Shown piece after piece: positions 60,728-64,000 of a stretch of DNA of 64,000 bases. The stretch spans positions 1-64,000 of the forward strand of contig JAEWRE010000043.1 of assembly GCA_023460235.1 (NCBI GenBank). Direction: 5' to 3'. The position numbers were made by a program, and so were the translations under genes. Each line of letters opens with the position of its first letter. The first letter of the stretch is position 1. Source of the DNA: Bacillota bacterium (GTDB lineage Bacteria; Bacillota; Clostridia; TANB77; CAG-465). The notes beneath the pieces were generated by a model. It searched no databases. It saw only the letters and a list, made by a program, of their open reading frames with translations, and was not told the origin of the DNA.

Positions 60728-61214
60728 AAGTATTTGGGAAAACGTAAAAAAAGCTTTAGGTGATTCAATTGCTTTTAATAATTTAGGACAAAGAGCAATA
60801 AATTATTTATACGATGATGTTAAACTGATACAAAATAGTACAAATGGTGATTTTACTGGTAAATATAAAGGTGATGATGCACCAATTGCTACTGTTTTAA
60901 ATTCTGCATATAGAACATTTGTAAAAAAAGATAGTAGCAGTGGCTCAGGGAATTCTGCAACTAGCTTGATAGCAGATTTAGGACAATATTTTAAAAATAG
61001 TGCATGGAAAATTGAAACTGATAAAAATGGAACGAAAACAGGTTGGGCACCAAATAAAGTTAGTTTACAAGGAGCTATAATTTATGCTATATTTGTAATA
61101 CAATCTTTAATGTTTTTCTTTGCATATTTAAAGAGATTTTTATATATAATTATTCTTTCTATTATGGCACCTCTTATAGTTATATATGATTTCTTTGCAA
61201 AATCATTAGCTTAA
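60702..61214 (+). CDS. VirB6/TrbL-like protein, middle part in the +1 frame (170 aa or less)
   Basis: The ATG at 60702 lies 26 bases inside the previous gene and has no ribosome binding site. The sequence SIWENVKKALGDS onward is well formed, and the C-terminus has two hydrophobic segments with LKRFLYIIILSIMAPLIVIYDFFAK, the characteristic TrbL run. Fusion with the preceding frame by a one-base slip near 60716-60724 gives a continuous 470-residue protein. So this is probably not an independent gene. Confidence 0.55.
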   Translation: MLMEINGDRSIWENVKKALGDSIAFNNLGQRAINYLYDDVKLIQNSTNGDFTGKYKGDDAPIATVLNSAYRTFVKKDSSSGSGNSATSLIADLGQYFKNSAWKIETDKNGTKTGWAPNKVSLQGAIIYAIFVIQSLMFFFAYLKRFLYIIILSIMAPLIVIYDFFAKSLA

Positions 61215-61232
61215 AAGGGAGGAGAAAAAATT

Positions 61233-62417
61233 ATGAAAAAAGATGTTTTAAATACTTGGCTAAAAGAAATTGTTTCATTAGTTTTTATACAGACAGTGCA
61301 AGCTTTTTTACTTTCAATAATTATGATAGTAATAATATCTGTTGCAGCGTCTCCTCTTGGAAATATTGATGATTCTGTTTCAGCAGTTGGAGTCATAGCT
61401 ATAATTGCTCTTACGTCAATTTCTAAACTTGAAGGACTTGTTAAGAAAATATTTGGATTTGATACAGGTGAGCACTCTATGAAGGGTGGTATGGCATCTT
61501 TGGCAAGTGGTTTAGTTGCTGCTAAACTTGCTGGTAGATTTTTAAACAATGGAGCAAAAATTACCACAGGTCTTAAAGAAGGGTTTACTGGTGGAAAAGC
61601 TGAAAAATTAGCTGCTCAAAAAAGATTAGCAAGAGATATGGCTGTACTAAATAATAAAAAAGGAAAAGGTAATGCGTCTTCTGGAGATGTAGGAGGTGCA
61701 CAACCTTCAGGAGAATTTAAACCAAGTGTCTTGGATGAAGGAGCATCAGATGGTGATCTTGCTGCACAACAAAGTCAATATGTTAAAAATATGATGACTG
61801 CTAAACAAAATAATGATGTATATGGTTATCATTCTAATGCGAATAAGGCTCTAGAATTAAAAAGAGCACGAGAAGCTGCTAAATTTGGACCACAACAGGC
61901 TGCTAATTTTTCTGCTAATGCTAATAAGGTTAATAATTCTACTAATGCAGGTGATGAATCAGATGTTGATCAAGAAAAATTATATAAGATATTGGATAAA
62001 TATGATGACGAAATAGGAAAAGTAAAGGAAAAAAGAAAAGCAGGATTTAAAAAGGCTTTATCTGGATTTGCTGAAACAGGTGGTGGTCTGGGAGGAGCAG
62101 CTCTTGGTGCTACCCTTGGACTTGCAACAGGAGATAATCTTTTAAAATACGCTGGAATGGGGCTTGGAGCTGGAGATAAATTAGGAGAATCAGCTGTAAA
62201 TGCAGGTTTTACAATAAAAGATACACTTACTCAAGTTGGCACTCAGTTTGATAGTTCTAAAAGAGCAGAAGCGAAGCAATACAAAGAATTAGCTAGTGAA
62301 TTATCTAGTGTAATGTATAAGAAAAAAAGAGATGATAACAATTTAAAACAATCTAGAGAATTGTTGAAAAAACTCGGAAAAGAAACAAGTGAAAAAATAA
62401 ATGCAGGTAATCTGTAA
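61233..62417 (+). CDS. VirB6/TrbL-like protein, C-terminal part (394 aa)
   Basis: AAAGGGAGGAG precedes the ATG, so this is a genuine separate start. NTWLKEIVSLVFIQTVQAFLLSIIMIVI continues exactly where TrbL proteins go on after the AP-L run, then a second hydrophobic part and FGFDTG. The remainder (about 85-394) is a Gly/Ala/Lys-rich, mostly soluble tail with one glycine-rich hydrophobic segment (about 285-310). It likely builds the inner-membrane channel together with the two preceding frames. Confidence 0.65.
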   Translation: MKKDVLNTWLKEIVSLVFIQTVQAFLLSIIMIVIISVAASPLGNIDDSVSAVGVIAIIALTSISKLEGLVKKIFGFDTGEHSMKGGMASLASGLVAAKLAGRFLNNGAKITTGLKEGFTGGKAEKLAAQKRLARDMAVLNNKKGKGNASSGDVGGAQPSGEFKPSVLDEGASDGDLAAQQSQYVKNMMTAKQNNDVYGYHSNANKALELKRAREAAKFGPQQAANFSANANKVNNSTNAGDESDVDQEKLYKILDKYDDEIGKVKEKRKAGFKKALSGFAETGGGLGGAALGATLGLATGDNLLKYAGMGLGAGDKLGESAVNAGFTIKDTLTQVGTQFDSSKRAEAKQYKELASELSSVMYKKKRDDNNLKQSRELLKKLGKETSEKINAGNL

Positions 62418-62435
62418 TATATAAAGGAGTAATAT

Positions 62436-63014
62436 ATGAAAATGAATAATACAATAAAAAGAATAAAATTATCTAAGAAACAATTATTGATTATAGCTAT
62501 ATTATTCCTTTTATTTTTAATGATTTTAAAAAATGTAGTAGATAGTTTTAGTGGTAATAATATAAATTATAAGACTGCTAATGCTGAAACATTTATAAGT
62601 ATGGCACAGGAAAACTATGATAGACAAGTATATTGGAATATTAATGATATAATTTCTAATTTTGTTTTCTCTTATCAAACTGTTGAAAATATGGATACCA
62701 GTTCAATAGTTGAATACAATTATAACGGCTATAAATTAGAAGAATATTATGATACATTAGATATACAATATAAGAAATTTCTTGGTAAAACAGGATTTAT
62801 AAATTTATCCAAAAGTATGTTAAGTAAATTTGCAATTCCTAGCGATAAGGGAATTAAAATTGTAACAGAAAAATTGATAAAAAAAATGTATAAAATAAAT
62901 GATCAAGATATGTACTTTTGTGAACTTAATACTGTAAATCAAGATTATAAATCATACATTGGAATAAAAATAGACACAGTTAATAATACTTTTAATATAT
63001 TTTATATAGAATAA
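62436..63014 (+). CDS. Unknown bitopic protein of the T4SS operon (192 aa)
   Basis: AAAGGAG precedes the ATG. One membrane helix (about 17-38), then a soluble outside domain of about 150 residues with a single cysteine. Size and topology are like VirB8/TcpC-type T4SS proteins, but no sequence motif supports that. Confidence 0.5.
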   Translation: MKMNNTIKRIKLSKKQLLIIAILFLLFLMILKNVVDSFSGNNINYKTANAETFISMAQENYDRQVYWNINDIISNFVFSYQTVENMDTSSIVEYNYNGYKLEEYYDTLDIQYKKFLGKTGFINLSKSMLSKFAIPSDKGIKIVTEKLIKKMYKINDQDMYFCELNTVNQDYKSYIGIKIDTVNNTFNIFYIE

Positions 63015-63025
63015 GGGGGAACGAT

Positions 63026-63847
63026 ATGGTTGATGATTTGAAAAGAAATATTACCCTTGTAATAATTGCTGCAATAGTATATATAATTATATTTGTGGTA
63101 ATAATTGTTAAAGTTTGGTCTCCAAATAAAAATAATACCATTATTAAGTACAAAACTATAGATTTTGAATCAAATGTTACCAGTACGTATATTGGTGAGT
63201 TAAAAGGATTACTTATGTCTAAGAATATTGATGAATTATATAGTAAGCTTGACTTAAATTACATTAAGGATAATAATTTTAATAAAGAAACTTTTACTCA
63301 ATATGCTAATTCTAAGCGACTATTTAACGATAATGCTGTTTTTTATGAATATGAAGTGGCTAATGATGGAGATACTTATATTTATATTTTTAAATATAGA
63401 AGTAATGGATTTGAAAGAACTGTTAATATTATTGAAACTAAACCTTATGAATATACTATATCTTTTGAACAAAACTCAATACCAGGTATTGGAAAAATTA
63501 ATCTTGATACAGTAAAAAATAATATTAGATTTGAAATTAAGACACTATTGACTTCTAGCGAAAATATTAAATATCAAGCAAAGATAACAAATCAAGGATC
63601 AGTAGATGCTACATTTGATTTTTTAAGTATCAACGGTGTATCTCTTATAAAAAATGATGGAAGTATAATTAGTTTAGCAGCTGTTGTTGCTTCTTCTGAC
63701 AATGAGGGAATAATACACCCAAATTCAAATATTACTAAAGAATTATTTTTTAACATAAACTATCAAGAATTTAAAAATATAAAAGGTATTGTTTTTGAAA
63801 ATGTAAATATATCAGATACCCAAACTGATATCGAAGTTGATTTTTAA
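63026..63847 (+). CDS. Unknown bitopic protein of the T4SS operon (273 aa)
   Basis: GGGGGAA precedes the ATG. One membrane helix (about 9-29), then two outside parts: an alpha/beta region (about 50-140) that could be an NTF2-like or VirB8-like domain, and a beta-sandwich region (about 150-273) with KYQAKITNQGSVDATFDF. The function is unknown; its place in the operon suggests a wall-spanning part of the T4SS. Confidence 0.5.
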   Translation: MVDDLKRNITLVIIAAIVYIIIFVVIIVKVWSPNKNNTIIKYKTIDFESNVTSTYIGELKGLLMSKNIDELYSKLDLNYIKDNNFNKETFTQYANSKRLFNDNAVFYEYEVANDGDTYIYIFKYRSNGFERTVNIIETKPYEYTISFEQNSIPGIGKINLDTVKNNIRFEIKTLLTSSENIKYQAKITNQGSVDATFDFLSINGVSLIKNDGSIISLAAVVASSDNEGIIHPNSNITKELFFNINYQEFKNIKGIVFENVNISDTQTDIEVDF

Positions 63848-63864
63848 GAAGGTGGTGACTTAAC

Positions 63865-64000
63865 TTGAATTATAATGACGAAGATGAAGAAGATGAAAAT
63901 GGACAAGTACAGGAAGATGCTCAAAATGAGGAAGTTGCAAATCAAAGTAATTCTAGTAAATTTTCTAATTTTCTTAAGAACCCTATTAGAAGTTTTGGAA
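63865..64000 (+). CDS. Partial gene of the T4SS operon, N-terminus only
   Basis: TTG at 63865 is used because GGTGGTGACT lies just upstream; the frame stays open to the window end. The 45 residues seen start NYNDEDEEDENGQ and are acidic and polar, then turn basic (FSNFLKNPIRSFG). No family can be named from this. Confidence 0.45.
   Translation, partial: MNYNDEDEEDENGQVQEDAQNEEVANQSNSSKFSNFLKNPIRSFG

Noticed and set aside
1..64000. CRISPR arrays, insertion sequences, tRNA or rRNA genes
   Set aside because: No short direct-repeat arrays, transposase frames or recognisable RNA-gene sequences were seen on either strand.

Overview
The window looks like chromosome of a low-GC, spore-forming Firmicute, most likely an uncultured gut-type Clostridia lineage. 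The reasons are the very AT-rich DNA, GGAGG-type ribosome binding sites, frequent TTG/GTG starts, a complete spoIIIA operon, a ClpE-like ATPase and Gram-positive versions of a type IV pilus and a type IV secretion apparatus. The exact taxon is inference. No tRNA, rRNA, CRISPR array, insertion sequence or prophage was seen.

Layout. 1-6200: the 3' part of a large repeat adhesin, three pilin-like surface proteins and a membrane glycosyltransferase. 6368-11298: spoIIIAA-AH, the sporulation feeding-tube operon. 11670-21452: a type IV pilus operon (PilM-PilN fusion, PilO, two small membrane proteins, major pilin, a prepilin-peptidase/minor-pilin fusion, two more minor pilins, PilB, PilT, PilC). 21532-27957: a YcgQ-like membrane protein, secA, and a pilin-anchored RCC1-type propeller. 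28047-30539 (minus): a VirD4/TraG-type coupling ATPase, placed head-to-head with pth. 30715-51010: mostly housekeeping genes (pth, rplU, rpmA, smc, clpE-like, asd, an RluA-family pseudouridine synthase, pheS, pheT) mixed with unknown small genes. 51208-64000: a GT-C glycosyltransferase, a two-OB-fold SSB, an M23 peptidase and a type IV secretion locus: three VirB2/TrbC-like genes, a PrgI/VirB3-like protein, a VirB4 split into a membrane-anchored N-terminal part and an ATPase, a VirB6/TrbL-like protein in three reading frames, and two unknown bitopic proteins. The window ends inside the next gene of this locus.

How they work together. The pilus operon holds the inner-membrane platform, extension and retraction motors and pilins. 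The pilin-like adhesins at 2108-4738 and 25225-27957 carry the same N-terminal signal and could be displayed by, or processed with, that machine. The secretion locus plus the distant coupling protein make a near-complete Gram-positive T4SS core with no relaxase, integrase or origin of transfer in view, set among housekeeping genes. This suggests a domesticated chromosomal T4SS and is the most interesting system here. Many genes have their own consensus sigma-A promoter and a clean intrinsic terminator, which are listed.
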